From the NCBI GenBank assembly GCA_964059195.1, contig CAXKWD010000006.1, positions 67,225,073-67,289,072 on the forward strand: a DNA stretch of 64,000 nucleotides, in the 5' to 3' direction. The notes beneath the pieces were generated by a model. The model saw only the letters and a list, made by a program, of their open reading frames with translations. It made no database searches and was not told the origin of the DNA. The translations under genes were made by a program, and so were the position numbers. The stretch comes from Ectobius pallidus. Lineage: Eukaryota > Arthropoda > Insecta > Blattodea > Ectobiidae. Positions 46,624 through 58,332 of the stretch are shown here, in pieces; position 1 is the stretch's first letter; each line of letters starts with the position of its first letter.

Positions 46624-47660
46624 GGGCAAGATAGGGTGACGCGCCGCACTTTTCTTGAAATTCGTCTACCTCAAAATAGGATTGAATATTTTGAAAACTC
46701 TTTTTGAGATTCCAAGCTATGATCTTTCCTGCCTATATTTCAGCAAAGGAAATATTTATAAAATAATAATTAAACGTATAAATACAATTACTAAATTGAA
46801 AGGCAAAGCGGGAGAGATGCCGCTTTACAGGGTGCTATGCCGCACGCTTGGGAGACATGCCGCATTCATAATAACAGTCTGAATTTACTTCAAGTGCACG
46901 TACAGAACAAAAGAGAACCTATCTACACAATCTCTGAATATTGGCGACTAGCCTTGTTTCATTTTCTGTACCAAATATTCCTTCAGGCCCAAGTGAGGGT
47001 TTTCCCAATTTCCTGTGTCCGTGCGCCTACGAATAGTCCTCTCTGGCATATTATAGCAACGTTCGGCTTCCCGAATGGAAATTTCCCCCGCCTTAATTCG
47101 CGAACGGCTTCTTGTAGGTCACTGTCATTCCATAGGCCACGTTGTTTAGCTCCCTCCCTTTCCCTATACCTTGTTGGCATATTTATTGCTGAAAAGAGCA
47201 GAAAAAATAATTCTGGTGTGTAATTATACTGCAAGACATTGTGCGGCGTGTCACCCTTGAAAGCTATGCGGCATGTGACCCAAAACTCAGGGACACGCGC
47301 CGCACTCATCTGTAGAGCTTATTGTTATTGTTGTTATGGCGAACTTCACTCACAATATCTTTACAACCTCTAAATAGTCTATTAAAAGTAGTAAATGTAG
47401 AAAAAATGGAGCAAATACAGATCAGGAAAGAATAAAGTAATGCGTCCAAAAAAGTTTCGCAGTGAAACTAGTGCACTTACCTGATAAATACCGCTATAAC
47501 AATGACATAAACACCGCAAACAATGAAGACACGTGATCCAGTTACTCTAATGAGGGAACTGGAGATGGTATCATGACAATTAGCGGTACCTAGCGTCAAA
47601 TGTTCGAGTTAGAGGGGGTGCGGCATCTATCCCGGTGCGGCGCGTCACCCGGTTTTGCCC
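46624..47660 (-). mobile_element. pogo-like DNA transposon, internally deleted
   Basis: TIRs gggcaagatagggtgacgcg (left) and, on the complement of the right end, gggcaaaaccgggtgacgcg. TA lies on both sides (46622-46623, 47661-47662). The minus strand encodes the N-terminal DNA-binding domain of a pogo transposase (46925-47180), but the DDE catalytic part is missing. The TIR-derived motif (gacgcgccgcac, atgccgca) is reiterated about eight times inside, at both ends. Confidence 0.85.
46925..47180 (-). pseudogene. pogo transposase N-terminus, psq-type helix-turn-helix
   Basis: Starts MPTRYREREGAKQRGLWN at 47180 and continues DLQEAVRELRRGK. After a frameshift near 47075 it reads IREAERCYNMPERTIRRR, the second and third helices of a pipsqueak/CENP-B-type HTH, and then NWENPHLG. 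A second frameshift lies near 46960. In pogo elements this domain binds the terminal repeats. The rest of the protein has been lost by deletion, so the copy is non-autonomous. Confidence 0.8.
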
Positions 47661-47662
47661 TA

Positions 47663-49225
47663 GGCTTCTGTTTTTAGAAAATGTTCACTTAAAGTAATAA
47701 AAATGTCATCATAGGTAATCCCACGAGAGATTAGAAGCTTATTGATATATTTGCGAGAACGAAGTTCGAGCAAATTTATTTGATGAAACTAGTAATCTCG
47801 AGTAGGATTTATTAAGACTAGCCCAGTTCATGAATAAAATATAACGGATTTTGTAAATAATAATTATTTTCTTACTTTGTTTTTAATAATGTGCTCGCTA
47901 TGAGATCACGGCGTACTAAATGAATGAACAGTCCATGCATCGATTCAAGTTCCCAATGCTACCAATAGTGCGTTACCACAAGATGGAGTGCGTAAGCATC
48001 AGAATGCTATAAAATCACACGAACTGGCTTGCACCGAATCGAAATTGTGTTTTCACTCAGTACACATTTACATTACTCAATTTCTAAACAAGTTATGTTG
48101 TATAAAATAATGAGTTTTCATTCTGTTCTCTGGCAGCATGTGACATATTAATCACTGCACTTTGATGCTTTACGTGTCCAGTAGCAAGCTGACGTTATCA
48201 GATAAAATTGCTTCCTTGCGGCCCTAGAAACATAAAATAAGCGACCGTGATTGGTCTGTAGTCTACCCGTGAAATTGCTAAACGTTATTGATCAATATGA
48301 AACACGCGCCGTTTGAATGGAAATAGGCATTTAAAATAATAGGAACAAAAACAATAAGATTAATTAATATAAAAGACAGGCTATGCCAAGTAGCGAATGA
48401 AGCGGTTTCATGCTAAATGTATACCGGTGTAACATTCGTGGAATGGATCTTAAGATCATTGTATTATTATAGGTTACTCACTGATTAATTCATAATTTGT
48501 ATATTTTATCACGTACCCTACATGCTATTTTAAAAGATTTTATATTCAGCACCATGTTGAAATGAGCCGTTGTGATAACATATTTTAAGTCTGGCTAAAG
48601 CAGTGGGGAGAAGCTTCCGAGGTTTTAAAGCAAAGGATCTTCCATTTGTAAAGCGTTTTCTACTGTGTTGCATTGAGTAGTGGACGTGACCAGCAATAAA
48701 TCTCTTCTGACAGAGAGCAAAGCGATACAGGAAATGGAAAAACGCTCCTTTTTTGTAATATTAGTCAATACACCATCGCGTGTATTTTTTGTATATATTC
48801 AGACAATGTAAATATAAATTCCATGGTACATTATAATGGTTATTATCTTTAAAGTATCGAATTGCATATTACAGGGTACTTCTGAGTTTGTAAAATATGA
48901 TAAAAATCTGTTCAATTGTTGTCGGTGTGCTTTCTGTATTGGAAAGGTTATTAAAACCGATAATATAATGTTAAAACATTCACTTACATTTTATTAGGAT
49001 AGTAATATGACTATATTATATTATATTACATTATATTATGTTGTATTATAACATAATATTATATTAAATGGTCAAGTCTAAATAATTTTTTATTTGTATT
49101 TAACGGAATATTACCACAGGCTTTTTGGATTTTATTTTATAGCGTAATTCATGTAATATGTTGTTAAAAATATTGTTGTTATTATGAGTATTACATTAAA
49201 GGTACTTCAATAAGTATTTTACCAA
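47663..49225. other. unassigned AT-rich DNA
   Basis: An imperfect TTATA-type palindromic repeat lies at about 49004-49072. No gene seen. Confidence 0.45.
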
Positions 49226-49227
49226 TA

Positions 49228-49916
49228 CAAGGGCGAATCAAAAAGTAAGTTACACTTCCAAGTTCTGGCCATTTATGAAATCACCTACACATGGGCAACA
49301 GGGCTATGACAATATACAATGTACGTTCACTTTTCCACATAGTCCCTAAGAGACTGCAAACTTTTCTCGGAACGTCAACCAACTTTTCGATTCCGGGTGC
49401 GTAGAAATCACCTCCGGCGCTATGTAACCACCTGGAGACTGCTGCTTTCACCTCCTCATCGTTTCGGAAAGGTCGTCCACCGAGATCCTTTTTTTCAGCT
49501 TACCGAACACATGTTAATCGCATGGCGCTAATTCTTAACTGTGTGGTTGATGTTGCCATACCTCACTTGAATCGCTGCAGCAGTTCGGACGTTTGACGGG
49601 CCGTGTGAGGTGTTGCGTTATTGTGCAACAAATTCACACCGGCGCTCAAAAAGGATCTCAGTGTACGACGATTCCGAAATAATGAGGAGGTGAAAGCAGC
49701 TGTCTCCAGGTGGTTACATAGCGCTGGAGGTGATTTCTACGCATCCGGAATCGAAAAGTTGGTTGACCGTTCCGAGAAATGTTTACAGTCTCTTGGGACT
49801 ATGTGAAAAAGTGAACGTACATTATATTATGTTGTCATAGCCGTGTTGCATGTGTGTAGGTGGTTTCACAAATGGCCATAACTTGGGAGTGTAACTTACT
49901 TTTTGATTCGCCCTCG
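49228..49916. mobile_element. palindromic mariner derivative
   Basis: TA duplications (49226-49227 and 49917-49918) and TIRs beginning cRagggcgaatcaaaaagta. Left arm 49228-49495 and right arm 49648-49916 are inverted copies of the same ~270-bp mariner 3' end. Both encode the transposase C-terminus; the right arm reads NNEEVKAAVSRWLH, DFYASGIEKLVDRSEKC on the plus strand (from 49621). A ~150-bp unique spacer joins them. Confidence 0.9.
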
Positions 49917-50014
49917 TATAGGCCTGTATATAAATTTAAGAAGTTAGTTAAATGTTATCTTTAATGTTAAAACGGACTGTTTAGTTTCGATACCTACATT
50001 TTGATAGTCTATAC

Positions 50015-50879
50015 CAACGTTTCTGAACCTATGGTCCGCGGACCATGACTTCTTTTAAAAATGTCCGTCGCCGTGGGTGAGTCGGTAGCGCGCCTGCCTT
50101 CCACTCCGGCGGCCCGGGTTCGATTCCCGGCCGGGTCGGGGATTTTTCAGTAGTGAAAAATCCCTTTCCCGGGTTCAGGACTGGGTAGGTTAAGTCTTAG
50201 GTTAAGATAATGCACATTGTGCGCGATTCCTTAATTATTAAAGTTTTTAAAATCTTCGGAAATACACGTCCTATTGCAAGTTTTCTTACTTTTACAGTTA
50301 CGAACCACAGTTTAAAACTCCTCATGCACTGACGTCTATGGTTCCCTCTTTCATTCAAAACCCTGAGAAATAAGACTTTGTCGGAATTTGTTATTAGAGG
50401 CGCTCTCTTAACAAGGGTTTTATTGTTGGAGGTGCCCGAGTGTCTGATACCCGTAAACCTGAGACAGTTCGTCGTACGTAACTTATTACAAGTCTTTGAT
50501 TTAATGATACTGACTTGTAGTCTTCAAGCTTTTTCTTCTTAAATCAGCCACGGCAGTCAGCGTATACTACGAGGCTCTCTCCTTTAATCTCAGGTAGTGT
50601 GGGTATGGTAAGTGGGCTCTTAATAGTAAGTAGAATAATGTCACAATGTTCAAATCAGATAGGAAACTATTTATTGTAATTAAATATGACGTGAAATGCT
50701 TATTTATGCGAATTTAAAAAAAAGGATTTAGATTTATTTTGTTATAATGACCTATAATTAATACCCCAAATATTAAGAATATAGGCCTACATATAGCCTA
50801 CTTTTAAAAATGGGATGTAAAATTAGGGGCCCGTAAAAATTTTAGACATTTTAGAGGTCAAAAAGGTTGAGAAACGCTG
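50015..50879. mobile_element. hAT-like non-autonomous element with a SINE inside
   Basis: TIRs caacgtttctgaacctatgg at the left and, on the complement of the right end, cagcgtttctcaacc. The 8-bp flanks gtctatac (50007-50014) and gtcaatac (50880-50887) match at 7 of 8 positions, as for a hAT target duplication. The left end also has tccgcgga typical of this group. No transposase is encoded. Confidence 0.85.
50065..50249 (+). repeat. tRNA-derived SINE inside the hAT element
   Basis: A-box region gtgggtgagtcggtagcgcg, B box gggttcgattcccgg, and a GC-rich tRNA-like fold, followed by tttttcagtagtgaaaaatc and an A/T-rich end near 50249. The B box is well preserved. The body differs from the 60.6-kb SINE, so this is a second family. 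Confidence 0.85.
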
Positions 50880-50887
50880 GTCAATAC

Positions 50888-53800
50888 CAAAGTCCCCATA
50901 GGGGATATAATTCCGATTCATCAAACGATAATAATTGTTAGGTTTGTAGCGTTACATTAGATGCAATGTTGTTATGAATGAAATATTTTTAATTAGTTAA
51001 ATATTGGTGTTGTTCAAAGGAATTTTAAATGTTGGTAGAAAGATTTTACCTTAACATTGTGTGTTATTATTTTATGATACTGAAGAGAAACTGATTAGGA
51101 ATAATATTTAGCAATCCTTCTGGGCATAAATGCTTCACCACAAATTCTGTAAAAAAGCAGAGAAATGTCATTAATAATTTATGTAAAATATATGGGTTTT
51201 CATTTGTCTATTACTATTGTCATCCATGGAACCAAATATTCCACTGAGTTTTATCTCATTGATTTCAAACTTAGAGCCCTCTGATGATTTCACACGTTGA
51301 ATTTGTCATATATGTATAAAAAATAGGTCACTTTAACTTGCATTCATATTAAATGGTATATCTGTCGATAGACCATTGCAAGACCGAAACAAATATCATA
51401 AAAAACTTCCAATTGAAAATTACACTTATTTCAATTAGATCGTAAGAACTGCACAAGTCCAGTCAAATATTTATGACGATTTCAGTAAGAGTGTAGTTCA
51501 TAAAGCTTCCGAAACACTTAAGAAGGTAAGAAATATTTAATCGTTCCTTAAAAAGTCTGATATAGGCTGGCATAGATTTAAATTAATTTTCACGTAAAGT
51601 TTGTCGATGAATTCATTGCAAGACCGGGGAAAAATTATAAATGAAAATAAAAGTAATTTCTTGAAGACTTAACAACTGCTCTAGTCCAGGTAAGTATATA
51701 TGGGGAAATCAATAATTCATTTGAAGTTAATTTCATTAAAATTGAAGTTCATAAAGCCTCCAAAACATTTAAGATAAGAAAAATTTCATCACCGCTTAAA
51801 GGTTCGCTGACATTAATTTAAATTAATTTCAATAGGCGTACATAACAAGAAGAACAGAGCTCTTTAACAAACTTCAGCTTTTTATTTATAAGAAGTGGAC
51901 ACCAGAGCCCTAAAGAAAATAGTAAAAATAAATTAGCCTATGTAAACTGATATACCGAAGTGCCAGATGTAATTAATAGGTCACATTTAAGAAACTATTG
52001 AGCTTTAGACTATGGTTTCTTGAGAAAGTTTGATAAGTATATGTGAAGGATTAAGTGGGATAACTAGAATATTATTCCTTTATTTTTGCCAAAACATCTC
52101 AAGCCTTACAAATACGCTGTCAAAACAATTCAAAGTTTGTTTTGGAGCGAAAAAATTAATAATTGAAAGTTTTTGGAATTTTCCCATCTATCATTGGCTA
52201 AAATCTACGAGTTTCTAGCTAATCTGGAAATGAATAAATATCAATGATAATAAATGGGTGATTAGACTGCCGTAGATGTGAATGAGTCATGGATATACAG
52301 TACAGCCAGTTTTTCCATACTAATGGGGCACCTAAAAACACCAAAGTTTGCACGGTTATATCAGTTGTATGTGCCAATATTCCTGCCAAATTTTACGATT
52401 CTATCTGTCCTACAATTGTGTAAAATTACATAATATGAGGAAAATATACCAAATTTACTTAAAACAAAAAAAATTGTAACTCAATCTAAGGCATAACCGA
52501 TGGAGAATGACAAAAAGTAAAATGAACGAACTTGTAGATCTCTCAAAATCCATCACTGTTGGTGCAGTCGGTTTTTAGATACGACTTACCGTTTAGCTAC
52601 TATACGAGTAAGCCTCCAAGAAGGTGTACATAGGCCTAAAGTTGCGTTCGCCATTTTGAACGTTTTTCAGGGGTAAAAAATAAAAAAATTGGATCGTTTT
52701 GGAATATTTCCGTCGGTTACAAGCTATAAGCTAAGTATGCCATATATCAAATTTCTGGCTCATTAGTTAATATTGTAAATATTATACCTATTGAAATAAA
52801 TCTAATTATTAGTTGAATAATAATATTGACTCGCTTTTGTAAGAGCTGTAGCACAAAATTTAACGCATATCTCTTAAACATATAACGGGAAAAAAGACGT
52901 CTAAATGAAACGTTGAACCTATTGCAGATGTTGAGGTGCTGGGTGCCTTCTATGCAAAACGTTTGTAATTGTGTCTATAGCTCAAGTTTGTGAGAGACTT
53001 CTAAACATTGTATCATGATATTTGATGTTTTTATAGACTACAGATTACACCCACCGACTACATAGTAGAAAGTAATAACTTATGTTCGAAATTGCTCATC
53101 CTGAATGGACTGATCTGGTATAGAATTAAAGGTAGTATTCTTTAGGATGAATCGCAGCTTTTTTTGCACATCGATACTTATGAGAACTAAATTAACTTTG
53201 GGCTTTTAGGCATGCAAGATTTTAAATTTTTTTATACATATTCGCATACCGTGTTTAAAAAGTAAACATTTAATTTCACATGGAAGAGGTTCATTTAACT
53301 CTTTCGTACATTTAGTAATGCGTTTTTATAATTACGCAAAAGCGTTCGTTTTTATGTCACGGATCTTCATACAACAACACTAATAACAATCCATTTGGCA
53401 GTGATGAAAATAAATGCCATTTGTGCTGTCCATTTATTGATATGAGTCTGGATATGTATATGTGAGTATGTAAGTATGTGTGTGAGAGAGAGGAAGCTTG
53501 AAAGGGAGAGAGAGGGTGCGAGATTGTGGGTTCAGAGAGGGGTAATAGAATGGAGGATAGGAAAGTGAATGTTTGGTGGAGTATGAACCTTCTCCCTCCG
53601 CTATCCTATCGCCCCCACTCTTCGGCCGTTACGGGAGTTTGCAACTGTATATTTATGACTGTTTTTTGCTATTTTGACTTTCATCCCTTTACTCAACTGG
53701 GAACCAAAGGCGGGGATTATTTATTGGTCTATCGACGGCTCGTGTTACGAACGCTAGAGTTTTAAAACCTTCTGTAATATTCCCTCTCATGCAGCACTTG

Positions 53801-54649
53801 GATGCCTAATCCAGAATCACCTGATCCTTTGTGAAATAATGGAGTAAATTTCCAAAGTCCATTATAGACTGTAAGAAAATTTAATAAAAATTAAATTAGA
53901 ATATAAGGTGGGTTCCAATAACATTCAGGAAACGTCATCAGACGCCCAATTATTGTTATAATCATCATCATCACCGTTATCATTAACATAAACCACAACA
54001 ATACCAATATTGCATGTACAAAATATAATCCAGTTATAATATAAACATAACTTTCTAATAAATTATAGGTGAGAAATGAAACATTTAACAACAATAATGA
54101 GAAATGTACTCTGCGACTAAAATAACCAATGACTAGCTAAGAATAAAATATTTCTTGCAACAATTTAGAAGACGGAGAGATGCTGATGATACTAGCAGCA
54201 TTACTCCTCAGAAAAGCAATACCAATACGCTAACAAAAGAAACCTTTATGTATTATTAAAAAAGGAATATACAACTTCCACGTTTGAATAGATTTTGAGA
54301 TTTTTACCGAATTATGTATAATATATTAATATTCTTACAGCATCAAACATATTTACTGAATAAATCATTGACCAGACTATCCGTTTAGATTCCCGATGTC
54401 AAGAAAATAAAAAATCATACAAAACAGTGCAAATTAAACAAAGTCAACTTAATACATGTGAGGCGATGGGCTTACTACCTGTTCCTCTGTCCTCTCTCGA
54501 AATACAAACGAAACAAAATTTACATATATAGCAATAACCTCCACTTGGAGGCACTAATGTCCCGACAATGGGGATATACAGGACGATAGATAAAATATAA
54601 TGTATGATCTAGGCCACTTTAATTATTGTTTCTTTTAAATAGATGTATT
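50888..54649. other. unassigned AT-rich DNA
   Basis: About 3.8 kb with no supported gene. A gtgtgtgagagagag purine/pyrimidine tract lies at about 53475-53520. Confidence 0.45.
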
Positions 54650-55105
54650 TTTATGATAATGAGAGTGTTCGAAAACAGGATGCTTAGGAAAATATTTGGG
54701 CCTAAGATAGATGAAAATGGGGACTGGAGAAAACTACATAACGACGAGCTTCATAACCTGTACTCGTCATCGAATATAGTAAGGGTAATTAAGTCCCGGA
54801 GGATGAAATGGGTTAGACATGTTGCACGAATGGGGAGGACTGACATATCTCAAAAGTATTAACTGGGAGACCGGTAGGGAAAAGATCACTTGGAAGACCT
54901 AGACGTAGGTGGGAGGATAATATTAGGTTAAATTTAAGGGAAGTAGGATTTGCGAGAGATTAGTGGATGGATTTAGCACCTAATAGGGTTGATTGGCGGG
55001 CTCAGGTAGGCGCGGCAATGATCCTCTGGGTTCTATGAAATAGATCATATTCATTTAGCTTGCTTAGGAATTGTCTATTGCCATTGAGTAAGTAAGTAAG
55101 TAAAT
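54650..55105 (+). pseudogene. RTE-type LINE, C-terminal fragment
   Basis: RVFENRMLRKIFGPKIDENG, then RMKWVRHVARMG, and after a frameshift near 54860 GRPRRRWEDNIR, NRVDWRAQVG. This is the C-terminal region of RTE-like endonuclease/reverse transcriptases. The tail is (gtaa)n at 55087-55105. It is heavily 5'-truncated and is a different subfamily from the RTE at 29746-31264. Confidence 0.8.
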
Positions 55106-55626
55106 ATATTTTTATAAAACTACGTAATAGGAGTGAGAACACAATTTTTTTCAGGATTTGTTGAAGAGAGTATAGCCATCTCTATTTAACCAACTATTTT
55201 CTTTATTAATATAATAGGCCTACTTAATTTGTTAAATTATTATTATTAATATTATTATTATTACTCAGCTGGTTTTGTGTGGTTTAACTGTGGTTTATCG
55301 CGTGTTTAGGGCATTTGGAATTTGTCCCTTGCATCCGTCTGATGTCTTCTCGAGTGATGTCCAGATGAAATGATGTGATGTTGGGCGATGAGTTATAGAG
55401 TTTTAAAACCGGCGTTTGTCGTTACCAACGAGAAAACAATCAAAACCCCAGGTCCCATTGGCCGGTCACGAGGTCTGAAGTTTGAAACATAGGACCTCTT
55501 ACTTCTGTCACCTCGCTCCGATTGGTTTCAATGTGTGCATATTACTTATCACAATACTAAATTAATCGTAGCGTTCTTGTTACTATGGGTTAGAAAACAA
55601 AAGAATAGCATTATTTCTAATTATTT
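55106..55626. other. unassigned DNA
   Basis: A short (TTA)n tract lies at about 55238-55265. No gene seen. Confidence 0.4.
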
Positions 55627-55629
55627 TAA

Positions 55630-55888
55630 TTCCGGGGTGCGTGGGCTAATAGAGTTAAGTCCACTTTCTTGTTACTGAGAATTAGAGTGACTTAACACAC
55701 TATACCAGCCCAACATAGCTTTAGAGATGGATAAACCCATGAGGCACACATCCATAACTACCGTACAATTTGATTATGACTTACTGGACTTAACACAAAT
55801 GTAGAGAACATTTGTATCTATAACTCTATGGTCACATATCAATTTTTTAGGATGGTGGACTTAACTCTCTTTGCCCGCGCACCCCAGG
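55630..55888. mobile_element. MITE, copy 2 (pair with 43615-43876)
   Basis: Same family as the 43.6-kb copy: TIR ggggtgcgtgggctaatag at the left, and inner TIR ttaactctctttgcccgc and cgcacccc at the right. The shared core includes gagatggataaac, gaggcacacatccataacta and ttaacacaaatgtagagaac. Confidence 0.85.
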
Positions 55889-57197
55889 ATTTGTTCTGAT
55901 GTTGTAATTGAAGTACCGTAACAAAACACAAGCTCTGCTTCTTCGGGTGGTGTATCAACTTTTTATGTATATTTTTCGTTTAATTTGAAACAATAAATTG
56001 TAATTGTAATTGTAATTATTATATTTCTATCTCGATACCTCTTAATTTTAGCCTATAAAGAAATGCGCATTATAAGATTGTGTCTACAACTTTATGGTAG
56101 CCTACTGATTTTTCATGTGTAGTAAAGAATGCATAGAAAAGTTGAAAATTTATATCATTTAACCATCCCGTAAGTAATTTTTACAAAAGAAAAGGATTGT
56201 CATGGAAAGAAGTAATGACATTTACAATTCAACAAAATCGTTAATGCCATTAAGAAATGTTTTAATGAATACTACCCTTAATATTTTAGTTGTAGATCCA
56301 GATTCTAGAAGTGGCACGAAGAATCCAACAAGGTCCACGCTCCAAAAACGGAAGCAATTAATGCAATGCACCCGTAGATCCAGAACGGCCCTGCACAAAC
56401 AGATAGACAAACATGATTTCAAAAACACTTTTTCGGCGACTAGGCAACGAGAAACATGTTTTCTGGTGTTACCTCGAATTCGATTCTTTTCACAATCACT
56501 CTACTTTATCTGTAAATTGCTTATGTAAATGCAAAAGAGTAAAATACGCATTTATGATCCAAGTAGTAAAAAGGGGATTTTATTTTGCGAGTAGGTATGT
56601 TTGCGAAACGACGCATGAGGACGAGTGTAGCAATCCTACGAGCAAAGTAAAATCCCTTTACTTTGTGTATCATACTCTATTTTTTTAGGCAGCTGTTAAA
56701 ATTTATTAAATAATTATAAATGTTAGATTTAGTATAATGAATTACGCACCTTGCAGACAGCCATATTGGAGCCACGGAGACAGCTGTTGTTGATTCTCTG
56801 GTACACGACTGCCAACTTAAAGACAACGCTTTTCACCGACCAAGTGTGACTGTTTCACATTTAAAAAGACGTTGTAAATTTTAAAATTCTAAATTTTTAT
56901 TTAACTGAATCTATTTAATAATGATACGCAAATATGTTTAACTAAAATAGTATTTGCATGTGAAACAATCAAAGTTGGTAACCCTGGAGTGCTATAATTT
57001 TATACCACTCAGAAGCATAATTTTCTCCCTTTAATTAATATCATCTACCGCTTAAAGCACTTCTTGTACCTTCGACTTTCTAAAAAATCGTTTACTAACA
57101 CTATTCAACCAATTTTAAGCCCATCTCTGTGAAGAATAAATTTAAGTTTTTGACATATTGACGGTTCAGTTCGTTACGATACAATGCAAAGCCCTAC
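55889..57197. other. unassigned DNA
   Basis: (ttgtaa)3 at about 55995-56020. The 108-codon frame 56202-56528 has no recognised motif and overlaps frames on both strands; not called. Confidence 0.4.
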
Positions 57198-57200
57198 TTA

Positions 57201-57629
57201 TGGCCGCTTTCTATAAACTCGCGAATTACCTATGGGTAAATTATCCAATGCACAGAATTTACATAAGAATAACACCACACAAACACAAATAATTTAAAGA
57301 TAGCCATTACATACACTTGTGGCGAGTTTCTAGATAAATGTCCTCTGGGTAAATATGAAAATGACAGAAAAAATGTTCCTACAAACTCAGGCTAGATCTT
57401 TCCAAGGGTAAATCTTTGGGTTAATTCATCCTTTCATGGATGGCTGGATAAAATTTAAACTGTTTGTAGGATCAATAATAATTTAAACAATGAGAATCAA
57501 AGCCTTCTGAATTAAATTAACTGTACAACTCCAAGGCCTTGCTCATTATATCATTGTGGGTGATTGGAACTAATTTGTCCATGGATAATTTACCCATAGG
57601 TAATTCACAAGTTTGTAGAAACCGGGCAT
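57201..57629. mobile_element. PIF/Harbinger-like MITE, 429 bp
   Basis: Long TIRs: tggccgctttctataaactc at the left and, on the complement of the right end, tgcccggtttctacaaactt, continuing into gaattacctatgggtaaatt on both sides (about 45 bp). TTA on both sides (57198-57200, 57630-57632) is the 3-bp target typical of PIF/Harbinger. No coding capacity. Confidence 0.85.
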
Positions 57630-57632
57630 TAG

Positions 57633-58057
57633 ACAGGTTGCACACTGGCCGGAACATTTAAAAGTGATATCAACTTGCACTCTGAATTGAACGAAAGTCA
57701 ATACACTTTGAATATTATATAAATTGAACAGGTTTCAGCAGATGCTGATGTTATTATTGTGACAACAAGAAATACATACCCTAAGGTAGTAGCAGAGTAT
57801 TAAATACAAAGTTTAATATAATTTTTTCGTAATAAATAATTATTATTTAGCCTACCTTAATCACTATGTAGGCCTAAGCGTATCTTTTTTATCTATATGT
57901 GAACGACTTTATACTCCCTTCCGTCTCCTTTTTGTTCTTCTTCTCTTTCGTTTCTCATTTCTCATTTTTGTAATACATGAATTTCATAGGGTAGGACGTA
58001 GGGGTTGGTGGTGCCTCAATAACACTCCATAGAATTGCGAATGGAAAAAAATTAATT
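57633..58057. other. unassigned DNA
   Basis: Nothing supported. Confidence 0.4.
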
Positions 58058-58332
58058 GCCGAGCGATGTTGTCGAGATGGTAGCGTCTTGGACTCGTTTT
58101 CGGGAGTCCCGGTTCAAAACCCGTATCTGGACAATTTACTTGGGTTTTCTCATGATTTCCCCAGTCGCAAAGGCAAATGTCTAATTCGAAATTTACGTAC
58201 CGTGCCTCATTGCAGCTTGTTAATCCTGTATCGTAGTCATTAAAATTGAATATCGATCAAAATTAACGGAAGCCATAACACCCGTTTACCCGTAACAAGG
58301 TTAGGCCTACGCAGACAGACAGACAGACTGAG
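58058..58332 (+). repeat. tRNA-derived SINE
   Basis: tRNA-like head gccgagcgatgttgtcgaga with A-box-like tgtcgagatggtagcg and B-box cccggttcaaaaccc. The body contains gggttttctcatgatttccc, a motif often found downstream of tRNA heads in insect SINEs, and it ends in a (cagacaga)n tail near 58312-58332. Confidence 0.8.

Noticed and set aside
50065..50140. Functional tRNA gene at the GC-rich head
   Set aside because: It sits in a hAT element and continues into a SINE body; no clean cloverleaf with a CCA-accepting end.
56202..56528. 108-codon frame
   Set aside because: No recognisable domain and overlapping frames in the other strand; unassigned.
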